A stretch of DNA of 59,563 bases from Micromonospora inaquosa (lineage in GTDB: Bacteria > Actinomycetota > Actinomycetes > Mycobacteriales > Micromonosporaceae): assembly GCF_003857055.1 (NCBI RefSeq), contig NZ_QGSZ01000201.1, positions 1 through 59,563 on the forward strand. The letters run 5' to 3'. Below the pieces are notes generated by a model that worked only from the letters and a program-made list of their open reading frames with translations, was not told the DNA's origin and made no database searches. Both the position numbers and the translations under genes were made by a program. The stretch's first letter is position 1. Every line of letters begins with the position of its first letter. Shown here in pieces: positions 34,417 through 42,644 of the stretch.

Positions 34417-35711
34417 CCGCCGAGACGATGCTGGTCGCGGCGCTGCTCCTGATCGCCGCCGCCCTGGTGGCATGGCCGGTACGGAGCACTCGGGCCCGTC
34501 GACGTCGCGTGCTGGCACCGGGCCGGCGGGCCGGCGGTCTCGATCCGGATGACGCCCTGGTGCAGTGGATCAGGGAACTCGGTCGCACGGCGGATGGGCT
34601 GGTCGACGGCACTGGCGCCGCCCCGACCTCGGGTCATCTGGTCGGCATCGCTGACGAGCCGGGTGCCACTGCCGGTTTCAACGGAAGGCGGACGGCACTG
34701 GGCTGGCCCGGCCGGGACGTTGCCCGCAGCCCGAGGTGGCCGGCAGCGACAGGCGGGTTCACCCGTCCGGAGGGCCCGACGCGTCCGCCGGCCCGTCGAG
34801 ATCCCCGACGCCCGATCGGCACCGTTCGGCCGGAGGAGGCCATCACCATGCCCGACCCGGCTCAACGGCCTGCCGCGTCGGCGGCCACGATCACGCTCGG
34901 TGCCTGCCGATCGGACGTGGACGGTCCACACGACGTCTCCGGCCCCGCGACCGCCGATGGACACGGCGACCTGGACCCGGGATGTCGGAGCGACGTGTGC
35001 GGCGTGGTGGGGGACGGCGGGTGCGCGATCGCCGATTGCCGCGCCCACCGGGGCGTCGGCCCGACCGGCAGAACATCAGGTACGGCGCCGTCGGTGCGCA
35101 TCCCCAGATCGACCGCCGGCGTGCTGCCGGTGATCGGTCTGCTCGGCGGCGGTGTGGGTGCCGTGGTCGGCGGTCCGGTGGCGGCGGTAGCGATGGCTGG
35201 GTACGGCACGCTGGCCGTGCGCGCCGTGCTGCGTTGGCGACTCAACCGGAGCGCCGAGCGGACCCGACGACGTGGGCTGGACCAACTGTGCGGTCTCGCG
35301 GCGGACCTACGGGCCGGTCTTCCCGTCCCGCAAGCGCTCGAAGTCGCGGCCGTGGACCGTGACGGGGCGGACCGGCTAGGTCAGCTGACCTCGGCGGCGG
35401 TGCGGTTGGCCGACCGGACCGGCGCGCCGCTGGCGGAGCTCATCGAACGGATCGAGGCGGATGCTCGGGCGACCGACCGGGGCCTGGCCGCGGCGGCGGC
35501 CCAGGCGGCCGGTGCCCGGGCTACCGCCTGGCTACTGGCGGCGCTGCCGGTCGGTGGGATCGGGCTGGGGTACGGCATAGGTGTCGACCCCATGGCGGTG
35601 CTTCTGCACAGCACAATTGGTGGTGCCTGCGCTGTTGTCGCGATCGCCCTGCAGGTCGTGGGTCTCCTCTGGGCAGAACGGCTGGGCGCGACGCCGGGGC
35701 GGGCCGGATGA
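34413..35711 (+). CDS. tadB: TadB-like inner membrane protein with long linker
   Basis: 432 residues from the ATG at 34413 (ATGA overlap). One N-terminal helix (MLVAALLLIAAALVAW) is followed by about 190 residues of Pro/Arg/Gly-rich, Cys-containing, probably disordered sequence. The normal core comes next: two helices near 232-270, the GSPF-type domain (GLDQLCGLAADLRAGLPVPQ) and two C-terminal helices. TadB homologues are usually near 280-310 residues, so the linker is an expansion. A GGAGGAGG site with an in-frame ATG at 34848 would give a 287-residue product and may be an internal start. Platform protein of the pilus machine. Confidence 0.85.
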   Translation: MTAETMLVAALLLIAAALVAWPVRSTRARRRRVLAPGRRAGGLDPDDALVQWIRELGRTADGLVDGTGAAPTSGHLVGIADEPGATAGFNGRRTALGWPGRDVARSPRWPAATGGFTRPEGPTRPPARRDPRRPIGTVRPEEAITMPDPAQRPAASAATITLGACRSDVDGPHDVSGPATADGHGDLDPGCRSDVCGVVGDGGCAIADCRAHRGVGPTGRTSGTAPSVRIPRSTAGVLPVIGLLGGGVGAVVGGPVAAVAMAGYGTLAVRAVLRWRLNRSAERTRRRGLDQLCGLAADLRAGLPVPQALEVAAVDRDGADRLGQLTSAAVRLADRTGAPLAELIERIEADARATDRGLAAAAAQAAGARATAWLLAALPVGGIGLGYGIGVDPMAVLLHSTIGGACAVVAIALQVVGLLWAERLGATPGRAG

Positions 35712-36382
35712 CGCCCCGGGGCACTGCCGGCCAGCCCAGCTCGGCGGGCCGACGCAGTTCGGCGAGTCGGCCCAGTTCAGCCAGGCGGCGGCCGGACGCG
35801 GTTCGGCTCGTGGCGGTGCTGGGCGGGCTCGCCGTGGCCGTCGTCGTCGAGGGCTGGTTCGGGCTGCTCGGCGCTCTCCCGGCAGCGGTCCTGCTTGATG
35901 TCCTGCTGCGGCGGATCGAGCCGCCCGCTGTGCGTAAGCGGCGGCAGCGGGAAGCCGCCGACCTGCCGCTCGCCGCCGACCTCCTGGCCGCGGCGATGCG
36001 GGCGGGCGCCCCCGTGGACCGCTCGGTGCTGGCCGTCGCCGAGGCGCTGGATGGGCCGCTCGCCGGCCGGTTGGCCCGGGTGGGCCGCACGCTGCAGCTT
36101 GGTGGCGGGCAAGCGGAGGCATGGTCCGCGCTGGACGGAGTGCCCGGCGCGGAGCGTCTCACCGCGGCGGCGTTGCGCTCGGCCAACAGTGGTGCCGCCC
36201 TGGCCGGCGCACTGACCCGGCTCGCCGACGACCTGCGCGCCGACCGGGCCACCGCTGCCGAGGCATCGGCCCGCCGAGCGGGTGTGCTCATAGTCCTGCC
36301 GCTGGGGCTCTGCTTCCTGCCGGCGTTCATTCTCGCCGGCCTCGTGCCGGTGATCGTCGCCGTTCTCGGCGACGTGCTCTGA
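35708..36382 (+). CDS. tadC: TadC-like inner membrane protein
   Basis: 224 residues from an ATG overlapping the previous stop (ATGA). A Ser/Arg-rich leader of 30 residues precedes two hydrophobic segments (LVAVLGGLAVAVVVEGWFGL, LGALPAAVLLDVLL). A GSPF-type cytoplasmic domain follows (LPLAADLLAAAMRAGAPVDR) and then a C-terminal helix pair (AGVLIVLPLGLCFLPAF). Second platform protein of the Tad system, partner of TadB. Confidence 0.9.
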   Translation: MTPRGTAGQPSSAGRRSSASRPSSARRRPDAVRLVAVLGGLAVAVVVEGWFGLLGALPAAVLLDVLLRRIEPPAVRKRRQREAADLPLAADLLAAAMRAGAPVDRSVLAVAEALDGPLAGRLARVGRTLQLGGGQAEAWSALDGVPGAERLTAAALRSANSGAALAGALTRLADDLRADRATAAEASARRAGVLIVLPLGLCFLPAFILAGLVPVIVAVLGDVL

Positions 36383-36404
36383 CCCATCGAGAAGGGAAAC
36401 AGTC

Positions 36405-36572
36405 ATGCGCAAACTCATCGCACGCCTGCGCGGCGATGCCGGAATGAACACGGCCGAGTACGCCGTGGGCACGCTCGCCGCGGTCGCCTTCGCCGGGATC
36501 CTGTTGAAGGTGCTGACCTCCGGCAACGTCCAGTCGGCGCTGACCGCCGTCATCGACCGGGCACTGAAGTGA
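36405..36572 (+). CDS. Flp/DUF4244-type pilin
   Basis: 55 residues from an ATG preceded by GAAGGGAAA. A short basic leader (MRKLIARLRGDAG) ends at the MNTAEYAVG processing-site region, where cleavage is expected before or near the N-T-A-E segment with the conserved Glu at +5. A hydrophobic helix follows (TLAAVAFAGILLKVL). This is the pattern of actinobacterial DUF4244 pilins in tad loci. Its stop overlaps the next GTG. Probably the major pilus subunit. No prepilin peptidase gene is in this operon. Confidence 0.9.
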   Translation: MRKLIARLRGDAGMNTAEYAVGTLAAVAFAGILLKVLTSGNVQSALTAVIDRALK

Positions 36573-37072
36573 GCGGGCGCCGGCAGGCCAGCCGCATCCC
36601 AAGGTCTGCGGTCGTCGGACGTCCGTCTGTCGGCCGGCGGAGGTTCCGCCCCGTCGGCCGGGTGTCCGGCGACGAGCAGAGATCCCTTCGGGTAGCCGGT
36701 GGTGGTGGGAGGGCAGTCCGTACCGGCGCAGACCGGGGATCCTTCACCGCCGAATTGGCGGCCGGCCTGCCGGCGCTGCTTCTGCTCCTGCTCGCCGGCC
36801 TGACCGCGGTCAACGCCGTCACTACCAGGGCGAGTTGCCTGCACGCTGCGCGGGAGGCGGCGCTGGCCGCCGCCCGGGGCGCGGACGGCAGCGCGGAGGG
36901 TAACCGGGCGGCGCCGCCGGGGGCGGCGGTGTCGGTGTCCGTCGAAGGCGACCGGGCGCACGCGACGGTAAGGGCACCCGTCCGGACGTTGGGCGGGCGG
37001 CTACCGCGCATCACCGTGGTCGCCACCGCCGTCGCGGCCGTCGAACCGGGCGCTCACGAGGGGAGTTGGTAG
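36569..37072 (+). CDS. TadE-family pseudopilin
   Basis: 167 residues from a GTG overlapping the pilin stop by four bases. After a basic N-terminal region of 55 residues comes the TadE signature DRGSFTAELAAGLPALLLLL with the conserved Glu. A hydrophobic helix (LLAGLTAVNAVTTRASCLHA) leads into a small extracytoplasmic domain. The long basic leader is unusual, and a later start near SGDEQRSLR is possible. Minor pilin of the Tad machine. Confidence 0.85.
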   Translation: MSGRRQASRIPRSAVVGRPSVGRRRFRPVGRVSGDEQRSLRVAGGGGRAVRTGADRGSFTAELAAGLPALLLLLLAGLTAVNAVTTRASCLHAAREAALAAARGADGSAEGNRAAPPGAAVSVSVEGDRAHATVRAPVRTLGGRLPRITVVATAVAAVEPGAHEGSW

Positions 37073-37491
37073 TGCCACTAACTGACAATCCGTCACGCCA
37101 CGCCAGTAACTCACCGGCTGTCGGAGGGCTCGTTGCCGGTCGGCTGGACCGGCAACGAGGTGGCGCGACCGTCCTGCTGCTGGCGATGGGGCTCGTCTTC
37201 GTGGTGTTCGGGACGTTTGGCGCTGCCATCGCCGCCGCCGGAATGGCGAGTCAGCGGGCGGCCGTAGCAGCCGACCTCGGCGCGCTGGCCGGGGCAGCCC
37301 GGGCGCTCGACGGCGACGCTGTGGCTTGTGCGTCCGCGTCCGACCTCGCCGGTCGCAACGATGGCCGGCTGGTCGGCTGTCACCTCGACGGGCTGGACGT
37401 GCTGGTGACAGTCGAGGTGGCGTTCACGCCACTACCCGGCCTGGCCCGGGTGGCTGCGGCGAGCGCCCGTGCCGGCCCGGTGCGGGGCTGA
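37072..37491 (+). CDS. Rv3654c-family TadE-like protein
   Basis: 139 residues from a GTG that overlaps the previous TAG stop by one base. The segment RQRGGATVLLLAMGLVFVVF followed by AAVAADLGALAGAARALDGD and a Cys-bearing C-terminus (VACASASDL, GCHLDGLDV) matches the helicase/secretion-neighbourhood TadE-like family (Rv3654c). The helicase that gives the family its name is nearby at 38954. Last gene of the tad operon. Confidence 0.85.
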   Translation: MPLTDNPSRHASNSPAVGGLVAGRLDRQRGGATVLLLAMGLVFVVFGTFGAAIAAAGMASQRAAVAADLGALAGAARALDGDAVACASASDLAGRNDGRLVGCHLDGLDVLVTVEVAFTPLPGLARVAAASARAGPVRG

Positions 37492-37900
37492 CCCCTCGCT
37501 GTGGTGTCTCTGCTCACCGCCGCAGCGGGGGCGGCTGCGGCCAGCGCAGGGGCGCGGCCGGTGAAGGGAGTGGCTTGACCCGCGTCGCGGCCCCAAGTGA
37601 GAGGTACGGCCGGCGCGTGGTCGAAGGAAACCGAGGGGCTCTCGCGGGATTGGTGGGTGCTGTGGAGCTGAATCGGCTATGACATCAAGGGCGATGCGTT
37701 TACGACATCAGCTCCAGAGGGGCGACCGGACGAGCCAGGGGGCCGAGTCATCAACGGCCTGCCGTCCGGGGGCAGTGCGGTCCAGCGGCCTGCCGGCCGG
37801 GACTGGTCGAGGTCCAGGTCCCGGCCGGCGGCCGAGGAGTGGGTGGCTGCGACGGCGACCACTGAGGGTCACCGCACCGCCCTCGTCCGGGCCGGGTGCG
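37492..37900. other. Convergent intergenic region
   Basis: 409 bases between the end of the tad operon and the convergent LURP-one-like gene. GC-rich with several short inverted segments near 37510-37570 (CCGCCGCAGCGGGGGCGG), which may act as a terminator. No gene with acceptable composition and start is visible. Confidence 0.4.
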
Positions 37901-38479
37901 TCAGCGGGCCTGGAGCGCGTCGAGAGCGACAGCCATCGCGATGACCAGGCGGCGGTCGATCTGCGGGTTCTGCATCTCGACGATGTACTTGTCGCGCAGG
38001 CCCCACTTCTTGACCACGGTGAAGACCGGCTGGCCGCCCGCGGTGAAGTCGAAGTGGTACGGCAACCAGGACAGCGAGTCCACGAATCGACGCAGCAGCG
38101 CCACCGGCATGCTCCGCTCCTGGCCGGTCACCTGCGGCAGGCCGGCCTGCTCGACGTGCCAGGTGGAGCGCAGCAGCGACTGGGCGAAGTCCTTGCGGAA
38201 CAGGCCGATCGGGTTGCCGGTCGCGTCGGTGACGTCGTAGGTGGCGCCGAGGTCGATGCGCTGGCGGGCCTTGAAGCCCAGCAGCGGCTGCTGCTTGGAG
38301 TCATCCGTGTAGATGGTCACCTGCTCCTTGAAGGCGAGCCGCTTCTGCTGCGCGAACGCCAACAACTCACCCTCGGTGCCATCCGGGGAGACGGCCCGGA
38401 CCTCGTACTGGTTGACCATCATGCGCAGTCGCTGGCGGATGTAGAACTGGTGCTGGCCCTGCAAGTTGTCGAGCTGCAT
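37901..38479 (-). CDS. LURP-one-related/scramblase-like protein
   Basis: 192 residues from the ATG at 38479 with GAGGAG upstream. The beginning QFYIRQRLRMMVNQYEVRAV and the pattern GFKARQRIDLGATYDVTDA, IGLFRKDF and VKKWGLRDKYIVEM are typical of the LURP-one-related (tubby/scramblase-like barrel) proteins in bacteria. The protein probably folds as a 12-strand barrel around a helix. Its biochemical role in bacteria is not established. No membrane segment or signal peptide. Confidence 0.85.
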   Translation of the reverse strand: MQLDNLQGQHQFYIRQRLRMMVNQYEVRAVSPDGTEGELLAFAQQKRLAFKEQVTIYTDDSKQQPLLGFKARQRIDLGATYDVTDATGNPIGLFRKDFAQSLLRSTWHVEQAGLPQVTGQERSMPVALLRRFVDSLSWLPYHFDFTAGGQPVFTVVKKWGLRDKYIVEMQNPQIDRRLVIAMAVALDALQAR

Positions 38480-38644
38480 GTGAACTCCTCTGGGGGTTGG
38501 TGCGCCGGAGTCTCGCACAGCCCGACACATACCGCCCTCCCCGCTGCCCACGATCAGTTGCGGCTGGGTAGCCGTCGAGCCCGTTGGACGACTACCCAGC
38601 ACAGAGTGATCACTGGTGCCCTTGCAGGATCACTCCAGGAAACC

Positions 38645-38854
38645 TCAGCGACTGTCGACGGAGGTCGCGGCCCGCAGCGCCCAGGTGTTGAGAACCTGGT
38701 GGATGCCGCGCAGCCGCTCGTTGATCTGTTCCAGCCGTTCCGCCTGGGCCAGGGCGGCCAGTGCCGACCCCAGCGCGATCTGCTGGTCGAGGGTGAGATT
38801 GTCCTGGTCGATGGTGTAGAGCAGGTCGACGGTCTCGGCGATGGTGTCGGCCAC
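38645..38854 (-). CDS. Small conserved helical protein
   Basis: 69 residues from a GTG at 38854, chosen because GAGGAG lies five bases upstream; longer in-frame extensions have no ribosome site. Entirely helical (DTIAETVDLLYTIDQDNLTL, SALAALAQAERLEQINERL), with heptad-like Leu/Ile spacing suggesting a helical bundle. No family recognised. It sits between the helicase gene and the LURP-one-like gene, all on the minus strand. Confidence 0.65.
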   Translation of the reverse strand: MADTIAETVDLLYTIDQDNLTLDQQIALGSALAALAQAERLEQINERLRGIHQVLNTWALRAATSVDSR

Positions 38855-38953
38855 AGCTTCTCCTCGGGCACGGGGGGCGATCAGCAACATAGGCATCGAT
38901 GGAAGCGCTCCCACATCATTGTGCCCCGTGCCATACAGATTCATGCAAGGTGC

Positions 38954-41443
38954 TCAGTCCGGCAGGTTCGTCAGCACCACGTCGAGCACCCGGATCGCGT
39001 CCGGTTTGGAGAGGGGGTTGTTGCCATTGCCGCATTTCGGTGACTGCACGCAGGATGGGCATCCGGTCTCGCAGCCGCATTCCGCGATGGCGTCCCGGGT
39101 GGCCCGCAGCCACGCCGCCGCCGTCCCGTACGCCCGCTCGGCGAACCCGGCGCCCCCCGGATGCCCGTCATAGACGAAGACGGTCGGTGCTTCGGTGTCC
39201 GGGTGCAGCGCGGTGGAGAGTCCGCCGATGTCCCACCGGTCGCAGGTGGCCATCAGCGGCAGCAGGCCGATCGCGGCGTGTTCGGCGGCGTGCAGCGCAC
39301 CCGGCACATCGGCCGGCTGAACCCCGGCGAGGGCCAGCGACTGCGGTGACAGGGTGAACCAGACCGCCACCGTGCGCAGTTCCCGGGTGGGCAGGTCGAG
39401 CGGCCGGGTGTCGATCACCTCGCCGGTGGCGATCCGCCGCCGCTGGTACGACACCACCTGGCTGGTCACGTCCACCTCGCCGAGGAACATGCCGACCGGT
39501 CCGGCGTCCACGTAGGAGCGCACCGACACCACGGACAGGTCGGTGACGTCGCGGGCGTGGGTGGACCAGTCCGGCTCCTCGGCGTGTACCAGCGCACAAC
39601 CGTCGGCGAGGTCGAGCTTGTCGACGACGTACGAGACGCCCTGGTGCAGATAGACCGCGCCGGGGTGCAGCAGGAAGTGCGAGGAGCCGCCGTCGACAGT
39701 GCCTAGCAGCCGGCCGGTCGACGACTCCACCACGGCGACCGGGGCACCACCCTCGCCGCGCAGGTCCACCTCGGGCCGCTCCCGGTGCCGCCAGTACCAA
39801 CCGGTGGGCCGTTGTCGCAGCGCCCCCGCCGCGACCAGCTCGTCAATCGCCTCCTTCGCCCCTTCGCCGAAGAGCGCCAGGTCGGCCGGGGTGAGCGGTG
39901 CCTCGACCGCAGCGCAGGCGAGTTGTGGTGCCAGCACGTACGGGTTGGCCGGGTCGAGCACCGTCGCCTCCACCGGCGCGCCGAAGATCGCCTCCGGGTG
40001 GTGCACCAGGTAGGTGTCCAGGGGGTCGTCGCGGGCCACCAGCACCGCGAGGGCCTCCTGCCCGGAACGCCCGGCGCGGCCCGCCTGCTGCCACAGCGAC
40101 GCCCGGGTGCCCGGGTAGCCGCAGATCAGCACCGCGTCGAGCCCGACCAGGTCCACGCCCAGCTCCAGCGCGTTGGTCGAGGCCAGACCGAGCAGGTCGC
40201 CGTGCAGCAGCGCCCGTTCCAGCTCGCGCCGTTCCTCCCGCAGGTAACCGCCCCGGTAGGCGGCCACCCGGTCGCCGAGCCCCGGCACCGCGTCGTCCAG
40301 CGCTCGACGCGCGTTGGCGGCCACCACCTCGGCGCCCTTGCGGGAGCGGACGAACGCGAGGGTGCGTACCCCCTCGGCGACCGTGTCGGCGAGCAGGTCC
40401 GCCGTCTCACGCAGCGCCGACCGGCGGACCTGCCGGAGGTCGTCGTGGTCACCGCTCGCCTGCGGGGGCGCCGGGGACGACGAGCCCGGTGACACCGGGG
40501 AAGCGGAGCCCGAGTCCGGTGGCAGCAGCGGCGGCTCCCAGAGTGCGAAGGTCACGCCGCCGCGCGGCGAGGCGTCCTCGGTGACCGCCGTCACCGGCAG
40601 GCCGGTCAACCGCCCGGCTGCGGTAGCCGGGTCACCGGAGGTCGCCGAGGCGAGCACGAACACCGGGGTGGCCCCGAACCGGGCGCACTGCCGGCGCAGT
40701 CGACGCAGCACGTGCGCGACGTGCGAGCCGAACACACCCCGGTACGTGTGGCACTCGTCGATCACCACGTACGCGAGTCGGCGCAGGAAGCCGGACCACT
40801 GGGCGTGCCCGGGCAGGATGCCGTGGTGCAGCATGTCGGGGTTGGTCAGCACGAACCGGGAGTGCCGGCGGATCCACTCCCGCTCGGTGCGCGGGGTGTC
40901 CCCGTCGTAGCAGGCGGGGCGTACCCCCTCCAGCTCCAGCGCGGCGACGGCGCGTAACTGGTCCGCGGCGAGTGCCTTGGTCGGCGCCAGGTAGAGCACT
41001 GTGGCCCGGGGGTCGGCGAGCAGCGTGGCCAGGGCCGGCAGTTGGTACGCCAGTGACTTGCCGGACGCGGTGCCGGTGGCGACGACCACGTGCTGGCCCT
41101 CGTACGCCAGGGTGGCCGCCTCGGCCTGGTGCTGCCAGGGCGCGACCACGCCGCGCCCGGCGAACGCCGTGCGTAGTTCCGCCGGTGCCCACGACGGCCA
41201 AGGCGCGGGCACCCCGGCGCGGGCCGGCACCCGCTCGACGTGGGTGACCGGGTCGCCGGCACCCCGGGCGCGCAACCGGCGCAGCAGATCGGCTGGCGCT
41301 GGTCCGGGGCCGGGACCAGCGGATACGGTGGCCGCGGGCGACGACTCCAGGTCGTGGCGCGGCGTGTGGCGCGCGGAGCTGAAGTCGTTGGAGGTCACGC
41401 CCTGCACTCTCGCACTGGTGTTCGGAGATGAAAAGTCGGACAC
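38954..41443 (-). CDS. DEAD/DEAH-box helicase with DUF1998-type C-terminal zinc cluster (MrfA-like)
   Basis: 829 residues from a GTG at 41443; another GTG about 15 residues later is possible. Motif I is VATGTASGKSLAYQLPAL, motif II is VVIDECHTYRGVFGSHVAHV (DECH), and motif III is VLASATSGD. Motif VI is in QQAGRAGRSGQEALAVLVAR. The C-terminus carries CGCETGCPSCVQSPKCGNGN, the Cys cluster of DUF1998 helicases such as B. subtilis MrfA, which repairs mitomycin C-type lesions, and mycobacterial Rv3649. No MrfB-type exonuclease partner is adjacent. It is the helicase of the helicase/secretion neighbourhood. Confidence 0.93.
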   Translation of the reverse strand: MSDFSSPNTSARVQGVTSNDFSSARHTPRHDLESSPAATVSAGPGPGPAPADLLRRLRARGAGDPVTHVERVPARAGVPAPWPSWAPAELRTAFAGRGVVAPWQHQAEAATLAYEGQHVVVATGTASGKSLAYQLPALATLLADPRATVLYLAPTKALAADQLRAVAALELEGVRPACYDGDTPRTEREWIRRHSRFVLTNPDMLHHGILPGHAQWSGFLRRLAYVVIDECHTYRGVFGSHVAHVLRRLRRQCARFGATPVFVLASATSGDPATAAGRLTGLPVTAVTEDASPRGGVTFALWEPPLLPPDSGSASPVSPGSSSPAPPQASGDHDDLRQVRRSALRETADLLADTVAEGVRTLAFVRSRKGAEVVAANARRALDDAVPGLGDRVAAYRGGYLREERRELERALLHGDLLGLASTNALELGVDLVGLDAVLICGYPGTRASLWQQAGRAGRSGQEALAVLVARDDPLDTYLVHHPEAIFGAPVEATVLDPANPYVLAPQLACAAVEAPLTPADLALFGEGAKEAIDELVAAGALRQRPTGWYWRHRERPEVDLRGEGGAPVAVVESSTGRLLGTVDGGSSHFLLHPGAVYLHQGVSYVVDKLDLADGCALVHAEEPDWSTHARDVTDLSVVSVRSYVDAGPVGMFLGEVDVTSQVVSYQRRRIATGEVIDTRPLDLPTRELRTVAVWFTLSPQSLALAGVQPADVPGALHAAEHAAIGLLPLMATCDRWDIGGLSTALHPDTEAPTVFVYDGHPGGAGFAERAYGTAAAWLRATRDAIAECGCETGCPSCVQSPKCGNGNNPLSKPDAIRVLDVVLTNLPD

Positions 41444-41538
41444 CGGGGTAAGGGGAAGCCTCCGCTGGCGTTCGCAGGGCGCCCCGGCGGTAGTGGTTAG
41501 ATGCCCACGAGAGTTTACGGCTCTGGCGAGGAGGACCG

Positions 41539-41895
41539 ATGGAGCTGTCGCTGGCGACCCGCACCGTGGGTGAGCACACGGTGCTCGAGGTCGGTGGTGA
41601 GGTGGACGTCTACACCGCGCCCCGGCTCCGGGAACGGCTCCTCGAACTGATCGACGGTGGGGCTCGTCACGTGGTGGTCGACCTCGGTCGGGTGGATTTC
41701 CTCGACTCCACCGGGCTGGGCGTGCTGGTCGGCGCGCTCAAGCGGCTCCGCTCGGCCGGCGGTTCGTTCGCCCTGGTCTGTGACAAGGAGCCGTTGCTCA
41801 AGATCTTCCGGATCACCGCGTTGGACCAGGTGTTTCCGCTGCACCCGACGGTCGACGCGGCGGTCAGCGCCGACTCGGCGGGCGCCGGCGCGTGA
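41539..41895 (+). CDS. STAS-domain anti-sigma factor antagonist, BldG-like
   Basis: 118 residues from ATG with GAGGAGG upstream. The STAS core is clear: [40 protein letters not shown] (phosphorylatable Ser in DSTGLG near residue 57) and [14 protein letters not shown]. In Streptomyces the equivalent locus is bldG, followed by a serine-kinase anti-sigma gene as here. Expected to switch partner anti-sigma factors by reversible phosphorylation. Translationally coupled to the next gene. Confidence 0.92.
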   Translation: MELSLATRTVGEHTVLEVGGEVDVYTAPRLRERLLELIDGGARHVVVDLGRVDFLDSTGLGVLVGALKRLRSAGGSFALVCDKEPLLKIFRITALDQVFPLHPTVDAAVSADSAGAGA

Positions 41896-42329
41896 TGGCG
41901 ACAGTCAAGCTTTCGTTCTCGCCCGCTCCGGTGCACGTGCGCACCGCCCGCCTGGTCGGCGTCGCCGTCGCCCGACGGGCCGGTGTCCGCGAGGATCTCC
42001 TGGACGAGGTGCGCCTGGCCATCGGTGAGGCGTGCACGCGCGCGGTGGCCCTGCACCGGCAGTACGGCCTGGCCGACCCGGTGCTGGTGGAAATGTCCGA
42101 CGGTGGGTCGTACGCCGTGCGGGTGGTGGACCGGGCGCCGATCGAGGCGGGCATTGGTCTGACCGCGCTGCCGCCGGACGAGCTGGCGAACGAGTCGCTG
42201 ACCGATGAGGCGCTGACCACCGGCGTCGGCTTCGCGCTGCTCGCCGGTTTCGTCGAGGACCTGCAGGTGCGCCCGGTCGACGAGGGCATCGGCACCGAGG
42301 TGCGGATGGTGTGGCCGGTCGGCCGCTGA
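41895..42329 (+). CDS. Anti-sigma regulatory factor (HATPase-type serine kinase-like)
   Basis: 144 residues from the ATG at 41895, overlapping the STAS gene stop by one base. FSPAPVHVRTARLVGVAVAR and LLDEVRLAIGEACTRAVALH correspond to the N-box region of SpoIIAB/RsbW-type kinases (EAxxNA-type helix, here EACTRA). The G-box region is weak, in GVGFALLAGFVEDLQVRPVD. The N-box Asn that usually coordinates Mg-ATP is replaced by Arg, so kinase activity is uncertain. It is the partner of the STAS protein, similar to ApgA beside BldG. Confidence 0.88.
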   Translation: MATVKLSFSPAPVHVRTARLVGVAVARRAGVREDLLDEVRLAIGEACTRAVALHRQYGLADPVLVEMSDGGSYAVRVVDRAPIEAGIGLTALPPDELANESLTDEALTTGVGFALLAGFVEDLQVRPVDEGIGTEVRMVWPVGR

Positions 42330-42345
42330 CCGATTCCGCTGCGTA

Positions 42346-42373
42346 GGCCGCGTCCCCTGCTGGGGATGCGGCC
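42346..42373 (+). terminator. Terminator after the STAS/anti-sigma operon
   Basis: GGCCGCGTCCCC pairs with GGGGATGCGGCC (one G:T pair) around a 4-base loop, followed by TTCTTT, 17 bases after the stop codon. Confidence 0.85.
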
Positions 42374-42644
42374 TTCTTTGCATGGATCGGGCCCTATATC
42401 AGATTTCGTTTCATAACACAGCGACGAAGATCATCGCGACACGGCGCCACCTGGGTGTGACCTCCAACACTGCGGAGGGCTACAGTACCCGGGTTGTCAG
42501 CAAGTGACCCATCCCGCAGCCAGCGGGTATGGGTGGTCATCGCTGGTCCGCTGGTGGGTTGGCCGCGCTTGCGAGTCCGCATCCAGGCGTCGGTCAGTGC
42601 GTCTCCACTCACCGGCGCGATTGTTCGGTAACAGGAGGACACAG
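42374..42644 (+). promoter_or_regulatory. Leader region of the H+-pyrophosphatase gene
   Basis: A plausible promoter is GTGACC (42457-42462), an 18-base spacer and TACAGT (42481-42486), giving a leader of about 150 bases ending in AGGAGG before the ATG. The leader contains short inverted segments, but I do not recognise a riboswitch class. Confidence 0.45.

Noticed and set aside
37679..39043. Plus-strand 454-codon frame opposite the LURP-one-like and small helical genes
   Set aside because: Shadow frame without ribosome site; both minus-strand genes have good Shine-Dalgarno sequences and protein-like composition.
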